The position numbers were made by a program, and so were the translations under genes. Positions 45,038 to 58,508 of a DNA stretch of 64,000 nucleotides are shown here, in pieces. Under the pieces are notes generated by a model. The model saw only the letters and a program-made list of their open reading frames with translations. It was not told the DNA's origin and searched no databases. The stretch's first letter is position 1. Each line of letters begins with the position of its first letter. Location: positions 27,721,223 through 27,785,222 of the forward strand of contig CAIIXF020000002.1 in NCBI GenBank assembly GCA_903813345.2, written 5' to 3'. Source of the DNA: Owenia fusiformis (Eukaryota; Annelida; Polychaeta; Sabellida; Oweniidae).

Positions 45038-47784
45038 GAAGAAGGAGGTACGTATTCTGGACACCTGCTTAGGAGGATGTAATTCAATCGGGCTTTCAAT
45101 TTCTCATGATTCAATCCACCTATCAAAATTCTGATTAGTGAATTAGGCATAGCCGTAGGCAGCGGGGGTTTGGTGGGTTCGAACGAACCCCCAGTCAGGA
45201 TTTCCCAAAATATCATTTTGCGAAAAATGCATATAACCAGAAACATTAAATCACTTTGCTATTTGAAAACTACATGTAAAAACTATGTATGAGCAGTAAA
45301 TGAATTGATATTTGCTATGGTGAGCACGAGAGCCTTTTTTGTTAAAAACACGTCATAGTGAAGTTACACTTCCCTCAAAACGTTTGGCAACCTTAGGCAA
45401 GGGGTGAGATTTAATTTTGGGAAGACCCCAGAGCATGAGATTTTACATTTAGAAATAACAATAATTTCGCACAATTAACTTAAAAGCTGTTTCTTCTCGG
45501 ACAAAATAACCCATCTTTGGCAATGGCTAAATCAGCCCTTTGAAGGAATTTTGTTTTAAGCCAGTTCTGGTCCAATACAAAGTTATTGAAAGTTATTGAA
45601 AACAATGCAGACGTCCCATACTCCGAATGATTTTTACAACATTGACGAATAAATATCTGGAAAAGTCATAATATTGATGAAACACATGTTCTTTCAAATG
45701 TGTACATCTTTGTTTTGTTTTATTTTAATTAAAATTTAAAATATTATTAATTATAATAATATAATTATTTAAAAGCGTATATCATTTATAAACACAAGCA
45801 TTTGTTCAATTTATTCATTCTTTCATTTGTTCAGTATTTATTTACCCATCACTTTTCCAAAGAAAAATCAATCATTGCAAAAAATGATTTTGTTTTTTCA
45901 GATACACTCCACTCATCTAAGAGATTGTATAGAATTCAAATTTTTATCGTTCCAGTTTACTTGCTCTCCATTTTCATGTTAAAGAGAGAATCAGATATAG
46001 CGAGCAGGCTAAACAAAAAATTATATCTGGCTCATGTCGTTCCTTTTCATGTTTATTTTCTAAAAATCACAAAAGTGCATACTTTATTCCAGGAAAACTA
46101 AAGATGTTTACAATAATGTATTATTTTTCGATAAGAATGGTTACCATTCTTATTATTTGGGAGAATTTAAACATTTTTCACTCATTTTTGCACTTTGAAT
46201 CATAATAACTTCACCAATTTATAACATAAATCTTTTGGGAGATATTGTATTTGATATTGTAAGGAATGGATTGGTAGGTCAATTATACATGTTGCTTGTA
46301 ATTTTGTTACCCCAGATTCTGCCTTTAATGTCATGATATGTCTAGCGAATAAATTACATTTAAAAAAAACATTGAAAAATCATATGGTATTAATCTTCAA
46401 ATAATGAAGGCCTAATTAGTTATCAAGCCGTCTGAACTTAACAAAATAAGTTTTATATTCGAACAGTCGCTTGTATTTATATATGATTTATATCCACCAA
46501 AACGTTTTTATTATCAATTGCAGTTGATCTGCTCCGGGGGACTCACCAGTCACCAGTGAGCTCCGGGGACGTCCAAAAAAAATTTTTAACTTTGTAAAAC
46601 AAAGCATAACCGAGACCCACTTATTTGATAGTAGATATTTTCATCAGCAATACGACGGATAGTTTAAAAAAGCCTTCGTGTAAACGTTGTGAAAAGTTAT
46701 CGTAGAAGAACGATCTTTCGCAGTATAGGGTGTTTGCGCCAATTTCAATAACCTTGCATTTGATCTGAACTGGCTTCCAACAAAATTACTGAAAAATAAT
46801 GATTAAGCCATTGCATCAGGTGATTTATATTGTCCTAGCCTAAGTTAAAGAATAAATTGTGCGAAATAGTTGATATTCCTTGGAAACAAATCATGCTCCA
46901 GAGTCTTCCAGAAATCAGACAAAATAATGGTGGATTCGGGGCAAATCAGATTTCAGGATATGTATTCACTAAAACATTCACCGAAATACATTTTGATGCA
47001 AAAAAATTGATTATAAGTTGTCTGACTTTTTTGCACGTTACCTGTTTATTTTACTTTGTGAACACAAAGCTACAAGGTCAGTTTTGTAAATCATTTTTAC
47101 GTCCTTTGTTATTTCAATGCGAGAGGTTTCTTGATAAAGCCTATTACTTTCAGACTTTGCTTAACGTAAATAAAGACATCATTTTTGTTAAATAAAATTC
47201 AATAGTCTACTTAACTTAATGAAGGTATTAAAATGAATTATATTTCCCCTCCCAAAATAATTTTTCTTTACAAATAAGAATTCAAACTTAATGGTGCGTT
47301 AATACATAACCCAATGGGTTAGTTAGGATTGCCAAACTTTTGGAGAGGGTGTAATTGTACAAATTGCATTATTTGAGGAACCCTAATGAAGGGGGGGGGA
47401 TTTGTGAATAACATAAAAATAGAACCCCCGGTCACCAAATCCTGGCTACGGCACTGTTAGGCCTAAGCCTTGTTGAACCAGTCTAGAAGTTTCCAAAAGT
47501 GCATGAACACAGTCCTGAAATTACACTAGCCCAAGGCCAAATCAGTTTTGCTATTCCAAGTCCGTGGCTATTCTTATCTTCCTAATCTTTAGTTAGAATA
47601 AAATGAAAGCCCAAATCAAACTGCAAAGTCTGGGATCTATAGTCTATTGACGCCACAGGCAAATGATTGACGGGGAATGAGACTCTAGAATTATTTTACC
47701 ATATTCTATGGCCACTGACTGACTGAGTGTCTCGAGTAAGAATTATTTTACAAAACCATGGGCTTTCGTTTCAACTAGAGTCCA
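45038..47784. other. Intron segment, no gene supported
   Basis: AT-rich. 45150-45200 and 47385-47455 contain pieces of the GGCGTAGCCAGG/CCCCC family described at 58262 (TAGCCGTAGGCAG..., ...CCTGGCTACGGCAC). The frames at 45802-46101 and 46857-47195 carry no motifs. Confidence 0.4.
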
Positions 47785-48160
47785 TTTCACTGCTTCATTT
47801 CGTCAGTAGAACGGCAAAAATAAGAAATTGGGAGACCATTGTGCAATAACATATGGAAAAGTATATTCATAATGTACATGAATGACATTTGTATATTTCA
47901 GATTTTTTAGTTTTTTGTGCAATAAGCCTGTGCCGTCTTGTAATTTGAAGAATTTCAGCCATGTTAATCTTATTGAAAATAACATGGCAGAGAAACATAA
48001 GAGCTGAGAGGCCACACACTTCATAAGCCAAACTAGAAGCAATCCAAGATATACAAATATCATTCATGTACATTATGAATATACTTTTCCATATATTATT
48101 GCATAATGGTCTCCCAATTTCTTATATTTGCCATTCTACTGACGAAATGAAGCAGTGAAA
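47785..48160. mobile_element. 376-bp foldback element
   Basis: TTTCACTGCTTCATTTCGTC + AGTAGAACGG at the left is matched inverted at 48132-48160, continuing through TTGGGAGACCATT and TATTCATAATGTACATGAAT for about 110 bases per arm with few mismatches. The central spacer of about 140 bases is not coding. Confidence 0.85.
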
Positions 48161-49140
48161 TTTTTTCTAAGTTAGAAGCCCATGACAAAACCAGCATTTA
48201 CATACAAAATTTCCTTGTTAGCCTAGATCAGTCATTAATTAATTCACAATAATATCTTATAAGTAAGAGAACAACGATTGCATTTATAATATCACAACAT
48301 CTCCAAAATGATTCAAAATGAATTTGAAATTGAACTTACCAGATTTCTCAACTTTAACTCCTGGCTCGATTACGCCATCCCTCTGAACGAAACAAACAAA
48401 GAATTCCCGGGATGCAGTTTCTCAAGTGTAGCTTAAATTCGTAACGCTTGCTGGTTTGTAGGAAACATGGTGAAAACGGTGCCAACGTATTATACTCTAA
48501 TATGTACCTTTCCTTAACATTTAATGACATGATATTGTGATATGCTAATATCTGCATTCATGTAATATATCTAATATGTTTTCTATCAGTTTGAAGACCA
48601 GTAAGTTGATGGGTGGTCTTCAGACTGTTTGCTGAAAACATATTATATCTTTTGTAATGTTTTGAGTTTTGTCCACTGTTGTTGAGACACTTTTCTATCA
48701 TTTACTAAAACAATTTTGGTTAGAAATTAGACATAGTGGATCTCAAAGTTCACCAAACCATTCAAGGCTTTTTGTCAGGATGATAACTCCAATACCTGTT
48801 ATAAGATTTAGTTGAAATTTTAAGCGTTATCTGGATAACAAGAACATGTATTTGTGAGCCGATTATACAACCAATTGTAGAGAGTTTAATTAGAGAGTTT
48901 AAGTTCAGGTTTACATAGATAACGTTCCAATTATTAAGGGAAATTAAATGTGACATAATTGATTTCTTTAAAAAATAGGTTGTTTTGCTGTGCAAAATGA
49001 TATACAAGGTAAGGAAACAGTAGGTATTTGGATACGTATTTAGAACCGATATGTTTAAAACTCGTCAATTAATCGTAAACCAAGGTGCAATTATGAATAA
49101 TTTACTTCTAATAGATTAAATTAAATAATACAAAAGAGTG
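48161..49140. other. Intron segment, nothing recognised
   Basis: No coding, RNA or repeat structure that I can support. Confidence 0.35.
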
Positions 49141-50175
49141 TTCAAAATCAGCGGACGGGCACCATTCGTAATCTTAAAATGGGCCTAGCGCTTTCATCAA
49201 TTGAGCATCTTATGTCTTATTTTTCTTAAATGCGTGTCTTTATTGTATAAACATATTTACAAATGTATATTGGGGTTATTTTTCGATAATATGATTATAC
49301 AACAAAAAAATCAAAAAATAAATAAACGATGAAAAACGCTCGTAACTTGGGGTAAAATACGCGTAGACGGGCAAGCATTTCTTGATCTAACGTATTCATT
49401 AACGTACTGTGTTCTGGCAAAGTACATCAGAAGTTTGTATTTTTTAGTCGTGATTTATTTAATGTATTTATACAGGTATAATATAATGTTTCGAGACTTT
49501 AATCTAAACAATTATCGTTTTACGAAAAACGCTCGTAATATGGGGTAAAAGGAGCGTAAAAATCAATCTCGATTACATCAATTTTCTCAAAATATATTTA
49601 AATGTGGATAAATTCCTGTCAATGAGATGTTCTTTAGACTATATTCTCAAATCTGACGAAGTTTGAGCGGAAGAATCGAACGAGAAAGATATGAAAAATA
49701 ATTTCCCTCAAGTTTCTAATCTCATGAGAGATAGGTCCGAATGTTGTAACAAGATAGGGTCCATTTTTTCGGTGGACGGAGAAAACCGTATACTATACGT
49801 CATTGTTTTTATGTGTGATCAGAACCATAAAATAGGGATTCAAAAACGCTTTCCATCGGTGTATACGGCTATTTCAAGCGATGTTAGGAACAATGTTTTT
49901 CAGCCACGCGCCTGATACCCCAGTCAAAAAAATTTGAAAGGTAATAACTTGCGCTTAAATCATTATTGCTGATCAAATTGCAGTTTACAGGTGCGTGGGG
50001 ATATATTCTATAGTATCTGATCGTTAAAACTTCATTTTAAAACAAAATAATTGAAATATTGCAAAAAGTTTTTTTTCGAAAAGTGGACGGAGAAAACATG
50101 GGGTATTGTATGGAGGGACGGACGGACGGACGGACGGACGGAGGCGTTCCCTATATCCCTCCGAACTTCGTTCGA
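49140..50175. repeat. Dispersed repeat ending in (GGAC)n
   Basis: AAAAACGCTCGTAA-TGGGGTAAAA occurs twice (49323 and 49525). 49900-49925 (CACGCGCCTGATACCCCA) is the complement of the GGGGTATCAGGCGCGTGG words at 30950. It ends with GGACGGACGGACGGACGG (50126-50146) and ATGGGATAATAA, as in the 30085-31040 and 62390-63950 copies and near 52815. It is probably a related non-autonomous family. Confidence 0.6.
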
Positions 50176-51446
50176 TGGGATAATAATCTTACGAAATCTT
50201 AAGAAGAGATTTATACTAGCTAGTCGAAGGACTTTTTAATATCCCGTTATGCTATATCTGGAAAGTGCAATCTATATTTCAATCAAGTAATTCTGTAATT
50301 GTTCAGTTTCAGTTTAAAATGCATCTGACCCCCTGCCCGTTGTCTGTGTTAGAGTTAACTGTGAATTGAGATGTTTAAGTTCAATGGAACAACGTACATC
50401 ATTTTTAAAATTGTGGCTAAACGTAAAAATTTATTAAATCTTCAACCGACCTTAATTGTGCAATTTAGAGAAACATAATCTCACAAAAATAATTGACACT
50501 ACTAGGCGACAGGGGTAAAAAGATCAAAGGAAATGTGAAAAACAACATTTTCCAACCGATCAATTTTGTGGGTAGATTTACTACGAAGAAATCGAGCACT
50601 GTTTGAAAATCTTTCAACGTAATCAGAAAGCTAAAACTCTTCCCAAGCAGATACTCACGAAATTAAACATAAAATCCTTATAGTTGACACCTGAAACTAT
50701 TTTTAAAGCTTATAAATAGTTTAATTATGAGAACTCAAAAACACCTTCTAATATGATACTAATTATCGCTCGCTGACTTTTCTTCTTAACACATTCAAAA
50801 TGGCTGCCATGACTGAGCCAACATGTCCAAAACCTAATCAGACGTAGAATGAAGTGAATTAAAGAATATGTTAAAGTTTTAAAAGTAACTATGAAGCTGT
50901 TTTTCTTAAAGTTTGCAGACAAGGATTTTAACATTTGACTTCAAAATGGTATCGAATCGAAATTGTGTCTACCGGATCTGTATGATATACTCATAAGTTA
51001 TCCCTGAAAACTAAAAGTAAGTGTCACTAACACAACGAGAAACACTATATAATAAACATCAATACGACGAGATAATAGATTTATTATCCAAATTGAATAA
51101 TAACTGATAAGACCAGTTACTGTTGAATAACATTCTGCTCGGGATTTGTTATTAATCATATAGAAATGTCTTATCCGAACAGCTTACATGTACGTATTAT
51201 CCGTTGCGGCCATTAACAATTTTACATATCTAATTAGCTAAGTAAATAAACATGCGTCGACACAGTCGCAGTTGACTATGAAAAGCTCAATCATCAATCT
51301 TATTTTTATTTTCTTGATTTAAAGATTTATTATGTTTAAAAAAGAAAATGTTTGATTTTTAAGTTCAACCTTTAATTCTTATTATCAAGAACGCGCATGC
51401 AAATTCGCCAACCATGTACATTGTTTGCAGTCTGAGCAATTTAATG
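50176..51446. other. Intron segment, nothing recognised
   Basis: AT-rich intron sequence without supported features. Confidence 0.35.
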
Positions 51447-51448
51447 TA

Positions 51449-52533
51449 CAGGGCGTTCATAAAGTTCTTGCAAAAGTACTCTAATTTTTTTGTTTCTCAA
51501 TCAATCTGGCTGAAATTTTCCCTCAGTATACCTACACTATTCATACATTTGAATCTTGAATAATAATGGATATGTCCTTGAAGAAAAAAAAGTTATGATT
51601 GCTAGAGTAACACAAGTCGGGGGTATGCGGAGCAGCATTAAAAAAAAGAAAAATTTAGATAAAAAATATGGGTTAGAGGTAACTTTAACATACTTTAAAG
51701 TATCCTTGAAAATACAAAACTAGCCAATGTTGCCACGTCAACAATAAGATGTCATATGTTGACATCATAGTTGAAATTTCATTCATAAAATCACTCATAT
51801 GGTATCATAGTGTCCTATATTGGTTGATAACATTGGACTTTGTGAAAGGCAGCGTTAATTTTATTTTTGTGGAAATGGCTGCAAAATCAGCAAACGATGA
51901 TGAATTGCAATTACAAATAATCAGTAGCATTGGGATGTATGTTTTACTGGGAAATTCAAGAAAACAAACACTTGATGATATTCATAAGGTGTTTTGGAAG
52001 TAGGCTATGGCCAAAAGAACCATTTACAAAATGGACTAAGACATTTATACTGATGGAAGAACAAATGGTAAGGCAATGCTAGATCAGGCTGTCCAAGAAC
52101 AAAATCCAGTGAGGATCAGATGACGTTGGTAAAAGCCATCCATACAAAGATCAATCGCAATAGATTTTCTAACAGGGTTCCCCCATATATTTGAGGAATG
52201 GTAAGTAAGACAGCAGAAGTGTATAGACCACAATGGACACTATTTTGAACACCTATACTCTTGGGATACTGTTATTAAAGTAAATAGGAAAGTAAATAGG
52301 ACAGTAAAAAGATTTTGAACATCCAAACAAAACAGATCCTTTTTTGCCTGCTCCGCCTACCCCTGACTCATGTGACTATAACAACCATAACTTTTTTTCC
52401 TCAAGGACTGATTAATTATAACTTTGGATCTCAATGTATGAATAGTGTAGGTATAGTGAGTGAAAATTTCAGTCAGATTGACTGAGATACAAAAATTTTA
52501 GAGTACTTTTGCAAGAACTTTATGAACACCCTG
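51449..52533 (+). mobile_element. Mariner-type element with transposase N-terminal remnant
   Basis: TA flanks both ends (51447-51448, 52534-52535). The inverted ends of about 170 bases start CAGGGCGTTCATAAAGTTCT and end AGAACTTTATGAACACCCTG. Subterminal GGGTATGCGGAGCAG and CTGCTCCGCCTACCC match the 9812-10873 element, so both belong to one family. On the plus strand, 51880-52150 contains pieces of a helix-turn-helix transposase in changing frames: RKQTLDDIHKVFWK, AMAKRTIYK and ARSGCPRTKSSEDQ (compare rT.yrw and kRSGRPR). The catalytic part is deleted. Confidence 0.85.
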
Positions 52534-52535
52534 TA

Positions 52536-55140
52536 AATCATTGTATATTTTTCGATATACTGTAATACTATTCATTATTTGTAAAATTGAACGAATATAA
52601 TCAAAAATTAATCAGCTTTAAATACATTTTATGTCATAAAAGTTGCCTTAAAACAATACAATTCGTGCGTTTGTAAATGCTCTAAAGCCCCGCTAGTATA
52701 TGAACGAATCCTAAATAGAAATGAGTAAAATTCGTTCCCATTAGTGTGTACACGTTCTACACCAAGACTTCTCCTTTAAATCAAATCAGTCCACTGGTAT
52801 GAGTTAAGAATGGACAGAGGGACGGATGGCTTCATTCAATGGGATAATTAAGATATTTCAAAACCAGTGTCATTCTTCTATGCATACATCACTCCAATCA
52901 TAACATGAAACAAGCTGTTTATTTTAAAACTATTCTTTACGAATCTATGATAAGTGTATAATGTTCAATAATACAAATCGCAGTCAGTGATTGTTCTCCA
53001 CACTCACCCCTCCCCCTTCCTGACATGAACTATTTTGTAAAACCATTGACAGTGTGGAAAGGATTTTTACACTCGAGTGTCAAGGGGGGGGGGGGCAGTT
53101 ACAGAAATATACAAGGCGATGGTTCAAATTGGACAATTTTCAAAACTGCTCAACATGGTGAAAACTTCACGTTTTTAAAGAATGCTTGCTCGGCGAGTGG
53201 TTTGCTCTGGATTGCGAGAGAACAAAAACTTTGAGTTAGGATTTTTCCTAATACTATCTATACAACTTTTTAAACCGTCTCTGACTACATATCATGCCAA
53301 TTAATACCATTATTGTGTTGACAGGATTAAATATGATATCTATGGAATTATAATTTAATGAACTCAATAGTCTAAATGATAATAACTTCATAATTTAGTC
53401 TTTGCTGACGTAGTCTTGCACCATCAGAGTTGGATTGCAAATACCTCCCTAAATCAAATATTTAAAATTTACAAATTTACTAGTGTACGGGGTGGGGAAA
53501 CAAGTCTCCATCCAACCACTAAAGTTTAAAAGGAAGACTATAGTGTCCCGTGAATTCATTATAATTATCTTAGACAATAGTGAAGCGGTACAATCATTGG
53601 AGTGTTAATTAATCGGAATGCAAGTTTGATTTAAAATAACTCCTTTGGATCAAATATTTAAATTCTACTAGAATGCCGGGAGTGGAAACAAGTCTCCATT
53701 CAAGCACTAAATATCAAAAGAAAGATTTCAGTACCCATTAACTTCACTCCCGGACTTTACTATTCACCACCACCTCTCCCCCTTCCCCAAGTTTCCCTTA
53801 TGACCCCAGAATGTTCGTTTCTGTGCCCCCCCCCTGTCCATGGCCAGTAAGTAATCTATGTGTTACTGTATATATCTGTATAAAACCAGATGCAGGCATA
53901 GACATTGACAAGGTGAGGGGATTTAAATATAAAAATAGTCTTGTTTTTGGCTCCGACTTATATATTTTGGCACTGTTTAACGAAGCCGGTTTAAGGAATG
54001 AGAGGCAGAAATAATTCCTAGAAATAAGATGGCCTCATCGCGATAGCCGCGACCCCTTTGTCTTTATCCTTCCACAATCGGCAGATAAGAGTGGCTCTGG
54101 CATACCAGAATGAGATGGCCTGTCTTTACCGTAATCAAGATATGGTACCTAACCGCAGTTATTTTGGTTTTATAACGGGGATATTGCTCGAACTTGAATA
54201 ACAAATAAAAGGCATGTTCTTATTTCTGTATTCTGACCTTTGATTGTGTATTAAGTTGAGCTGCACGCCAAACGTTAAAATTGTTAAAACGCTGAAAATA
54301 AAACTTTATTCCTCTCAATTTACATAAAAATGAAACAGATTAGATTCGAATCTCAGTCACACCAGCACCACTGGTCAAAGGAAGTACAAATATCTATATT
54401 AATCTAATGTCTGAGAATTTGATAACTGTCTGGGATCCAATGTTAATTTTATTGAAGCAAACTAAGAAAAGATGAATTTTAAACGTTTAGAGGGAAAAGT
54501 CAAATATGCATTGTAACCCTAAAAATAATTCATTAAAGTGTCGTACACATTTTATAACATTTATATAAATAAAACAAATAAAGCACAACCCTAATGCCCT
54601 ATAATGAATTCATATCGGCGCTAAACGGCCCTTGCAATAAAAACGCATCGAAGCAGGGAATGCTTGGAAAATTCTTCCGAGACTGACTTCTGTTATTTCA
54701 AAATTGAAATATGCCTAATTCCTATGAACACGCGATCTTTTTCCCTGGGTTTTACTCTATTTTAGATTTACTAGAAAAATGTTTATATGATGATTGCGTT
54801 TGCTTCTCACGAGTTCATTGAAACGTTCAGTCGTAAAACTTTAGAGATCAAAAGACTAATTAGGCACCTGATTGCGAAAGTTTGATTGCATTTCGATCGC
54901 CGGGATTTTACAAACGTATTGTTTAAGTAGCGGTTCTTGGGATCTTGATAACTTCCTATTTTAAGTTTTGGGTTGAAAGCAATGAGTATGTCGGACTTTC
55001 TCAAGTCCACATAATGAAACAATATCCCTTTATATTAGTCCAATCGGAAGTTGCATAAACATACCAGTTTTATATTGCAAAAATAACTGTAATTTATAGC
55101 CTACATAAAATCATCATGATAAATAAAACATTAAAGCATA
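52536..55140. other. Intron segment with a 75-bp duplication
   Basis: 53483-53558 and 53672-53745 are related direct repeats (GGAAACAAGTCTCCATYCAA), about 188 bases apart. 53086-53096 is a G-run. No gene is supported. Confidence 0.45.
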
Positions 55141-55886
55141 TATAAAGCCTATTGTTATCGCACCCATCGCCCCCCCCCCCCCCCTCCTGGCTACGCCTAT
55201 GGATATTTTGGCAACTTTCACGTTTACCCCGCCCCCTAATAATTCTTGCACCCCCTCTAAATATCAGACCCGTCAGGCGTTGAGGCATGGATCAGGATAC
55301 CCTGACTCCCAAGCTGTGCGACTTCTGGCAACCGCTACACCTATATTCCCGGGGAAAACGCTTTTAGAAAAATTGTCAAATATGGTCGTGTGTGGGCAAA
55401 CACGGAGGAGGAGGAGAGGGGTGCGTGCATTGTGTGCGACCCTTCATCAGTTGTGTACCTTATTTTTTGTATGAATTTCTTCCGAATAGTTATGCTAGAG
55501 GGGTTCTGATATTTATTTCTGTTTTCAAATGAAATAATTTCACCCTTGCCCGACTGACTTGTAGATAATGCACGAATCAAATAGCATGGAGATCAGATAA
55601 TCAGATTGATTCGTATTTTCGCAATCAGATGAATTAACTTATTGTTTTCTCTGATTAAAAGGCGGTTTGAAGCTACTTTTACAGGATTTGTAAATTCGCA
55701 ATCAGACTGGCTTATTTTAATATTCAGTCAGCGCAAGAGGAGGGGACTATAATGTAGAAAATTGTTTTGGTTTCGACACTAACTGAATAATTTATCACAA
55801 TTGTTAAATAAGCAAACAGAAACAGGTTTAAAATGAGAATAGAGGCAAAAAAGTCTATACATAAAATGTAATTAAAACCCGGGAAT

Positions 55887-56560
55887 TAAAAGCAATTTTA
55901 GACTGTTAGATGATCTCTTCTGTAATCAAGGTGATGTTGGTACACTTCCGCCGTTAGAAAAACAAAGACTAAGACAAAGACTATATAGCAATTAATCCTT
56001 TTGTAATCATTAAATGTTAGATTCTTATTATTTTGTTGGACAATGTTCAGACTTCTGACCAAGATTAAATCATTTATGTTTGTATTTAAAAATAGTATTT
56101 CAATCAGACAGACGTTCTAATGAGTTAGAAAAATACATTTGTCCATTTCCTCTCAAGAAGTTTTCAAAGGTAATCAAGTCGATTTGTTTGAGTGTTTAGC
56201 ATTGTTTTTCATAACTTGACGCTTCCATGAACATAATGACTTTGAAATGAGTTTTTATAATTTTAGCTTTTATACGGACATGCTTATTGTATATTTCTAT
56301 ATGAACGTTGTAGTTATGTGATGTAGCATCGCCCCCCCCCCCAATTACAGGTATACACATTTTGGTCGGAATGCATTAACTTGCAATTAAAAGCAATTTT
56401 GGACTGTTAAATGATCTCTTATGTAATCTAGGTGATGTTGGTACACTTCCGCATTTAAGAAAACAAAGAGAACTAAGCAATTAATCCTTTTGTTATCATT
56501 AAATGTTAGATTCTCATTTTTTATTGGACAATATTAAGACTTCTGTCTCCGATTGTTATG
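55887..56560. repeat. Direct repeats of about 175 bp
   Basis: 55887-56065 and 56388-56555 are about 85 per cent similar (AAAAGCAATTTTRGACTGTT, AGGTGATGTTGGTACACTTC, TTAATCCTTTTG, CATTAAATGTTAGATTCT), separated by about 320 unrelated bases with a C-run at 56332. They could be remnants of terminal direct repeats or a local duplication. No coding sequence lies between them. Confidence 0.75.
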
Positions 56561-56825
56561 CAGGTATGTGTATAAAATCATGTGAACAACATTATCGTGG
56601 AAACTCCCATATTCATTCTCATAATGTCTTACAGCTATTTCGCAAATGACATAATCCTAAATAACATATGGAAATAATAGTGCAGAACTGAGCGAAAAGA
56701 AAGGTGGAACAAATCAGATTAAGATATTTTGTTTTTGAAATGCACAAAGGGCAACAGTTGAAGAACAAAAGTTAAAGGCGTTGTGAAATAGATCGTGCCT
56801 TTATATGATCCCCTTCTATAGTACC

Positions 56826-58025
56826 CTACCCTTTGCATTCGTTCGACTTCACTTCTCTAATGAGAGTTTCGTCTTCTTGTAGTTTATAATTAGACTCTGC
56901 ACGCAGCGTAATAGTTCCCCTATTATCCATGTTCATGTTCTCATTTGATTTTCATCAGTTATGACTTGGTAACATTTGTTCCGATTTTCATTAAGGCGCC
57001 CGGCCGATTGAGTATTTTGTTCAGAATTGAATACAATTTTGAACAAAATACTCATCGGCCGGGCGCCGGTGCTGAAAATCTGAGCAAATGTGACCACGTC
57101 ATTATAAAAGCATACTCTTTAATACACGAACAGATTCAAAATGAGACTTTATCTATCAGAGAAATAAAAATGGAAAATTTGTATTCTGAAAATATTAACT
57201 GATGCATTGGTTAGTATTAAATATTAAGTTTTACAGTCGGAAACCTCAAGGGGCGGGAAATTTGATTAAACAAAACGCCGGATTAATATGTGGACAACTT
57301 GCAAATGAAATGTAAGTAACATGACAGAACGAGTATGTACGCCCAATAAATACTTTTATAGTTTTAATGTGCATTCAAAGGACCCCGTTTGTAAAATTGA
57401 TAGAAATGAATAGTTTTATTACCGGAAAAACTGAGAAATATCTACCCGATTCGCCAGAATAGTCATCATCATATCAGTGCGAAAAATTAGCTATATTTAT
57501 TTTCTATGCGATATACACCTGATATTGATAGCCTTCCACGATCATGGTCCGTTGACATCATCAACCTTGTGATTTGCCCTAAGTGATTAACCAACATTTT
57601 AAAACAATTTAAAGTCGAGGTTGACGTTTCTTGACTTTTCACACTGACATCCAAACAAAACATAATTTGAAAATAAAAGGCATAAAATGGCCATTAAAAG
57701 TACATTTTTGAACAAAAGTATTAACTTATATTACACTGCACGCAAATACAAAGTGAAAAGAACGTCTTCCCGGAGATTGAAATACGGATCGGTAAGTCAA
57801 CAAATCTAACTGTTAATTAAACAAGCTTAGCCTATGTCTGCGATTGTTTGTCTGAGTGGCCAGATGTTATCCGTTTCGGATAATAAATTTCTGAGAATAC
57901 TACTGATATCTAGAATACATCTTCCGTGATATTTTTCATAAAACTACCCTTTGCGTTCGTTTGACTTCACTTCTTAAAATAGAGCTTCGTCTTAGTGTAG
58001 TTTAACTAGACTCTGCACGCAGGGT
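56826..58025. repeat. Second duplicated block of about 80 bp
   Basis: CTACCCTTTGCRTTCGTTYGACTTCACTTC ... AGACTCTGCACGCAG (key words only) at 56826-56910 recurs at 57948-58022, about 1.12 kb apart, in the same orientation. Confidence 0.7.
56958..57103. repeat. Strong hairpin with GGCGCCCGGCCGAT stem
   Basis: The inner stem 56996-57024 (GGCGCCCGGCCGAT...ATTTTGTTCA) pairs with 57038-57066 with one bulged base. The outer flanks (TGACTTGGTAACATTTG ... GATTTTCA and complement) pair imperfectly, giving a roughly 145-base palindrome. It is far more GC-rich than its surroundings. Confidence 0.85.
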
Positions 58026-58261
58026 ATCGTAAAACAGGCGTCTTAGCTGCAATTTTGAATAATAGCGTAATTCATAGCACAATATAAATTAACCCGCCTC
58101 TGTTTAATTCAAATATGCATTACCCTTAAGAATCATATACTTTGACACCTTTTCATTCTTGATTCGAATTTTTATCTTGTCTTCATCTAAATTTGTGGAT
58201 TAATAACAGTTTTTAGTATACAAATTGAACATACAAAATGTAGCGTATTGATTACACGTTA

Positions 58262-58508
58262 CAGTGGCGTAGCCAGCTTTCAGTCGGGGGAGGGGGGGGG
58301 TGCGATCGTGGCATAAAAAATGTTTTTGAAGATTTGTTTTGAATTTTACTAAAATTGGTGCAACTTCGTTCAAAATCGAGCTAGAAGCTTCAAATAAAAA
58401 GCATTTTAAGACTTTTTTCTTCTATCTAATGGTTCTATTTTCATTGGTTATGGAGGGGGGGGGGGGGTGCGATCGCACACATCGCATCCCCCTGGCTACG
58501 CCTATGCG
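58262..58508. mobile_element. Short element with GGCGTAGCCAG ends and G-runs
   Basis: The ends AGTGGCGTAGCCAG and CTGGCTACGCCTAT are inverted. Each side has a G-run of 10 or more followed by GTGCGATCG. Similar ends with C- or G-runs are at 55155-55200, 45150 and 47440, so this is a dispersed family. Confidence 0.7.

Noticed and set aside
44709-45134. Plus-strand ORF of 141 codons
   Set aside because: It crosses the inverted-repeat element at 44881-45037, has no recognisable motif and begins in AT-rich sequence. Its length is plausible by chance.
46857-47195. Plus-strand ORF of 112 codons
   Set aside because: No domain, no splice or promoter context, AT-rich composition. Hydrophobic patches are expected from TTT/ATT-rich DNA.
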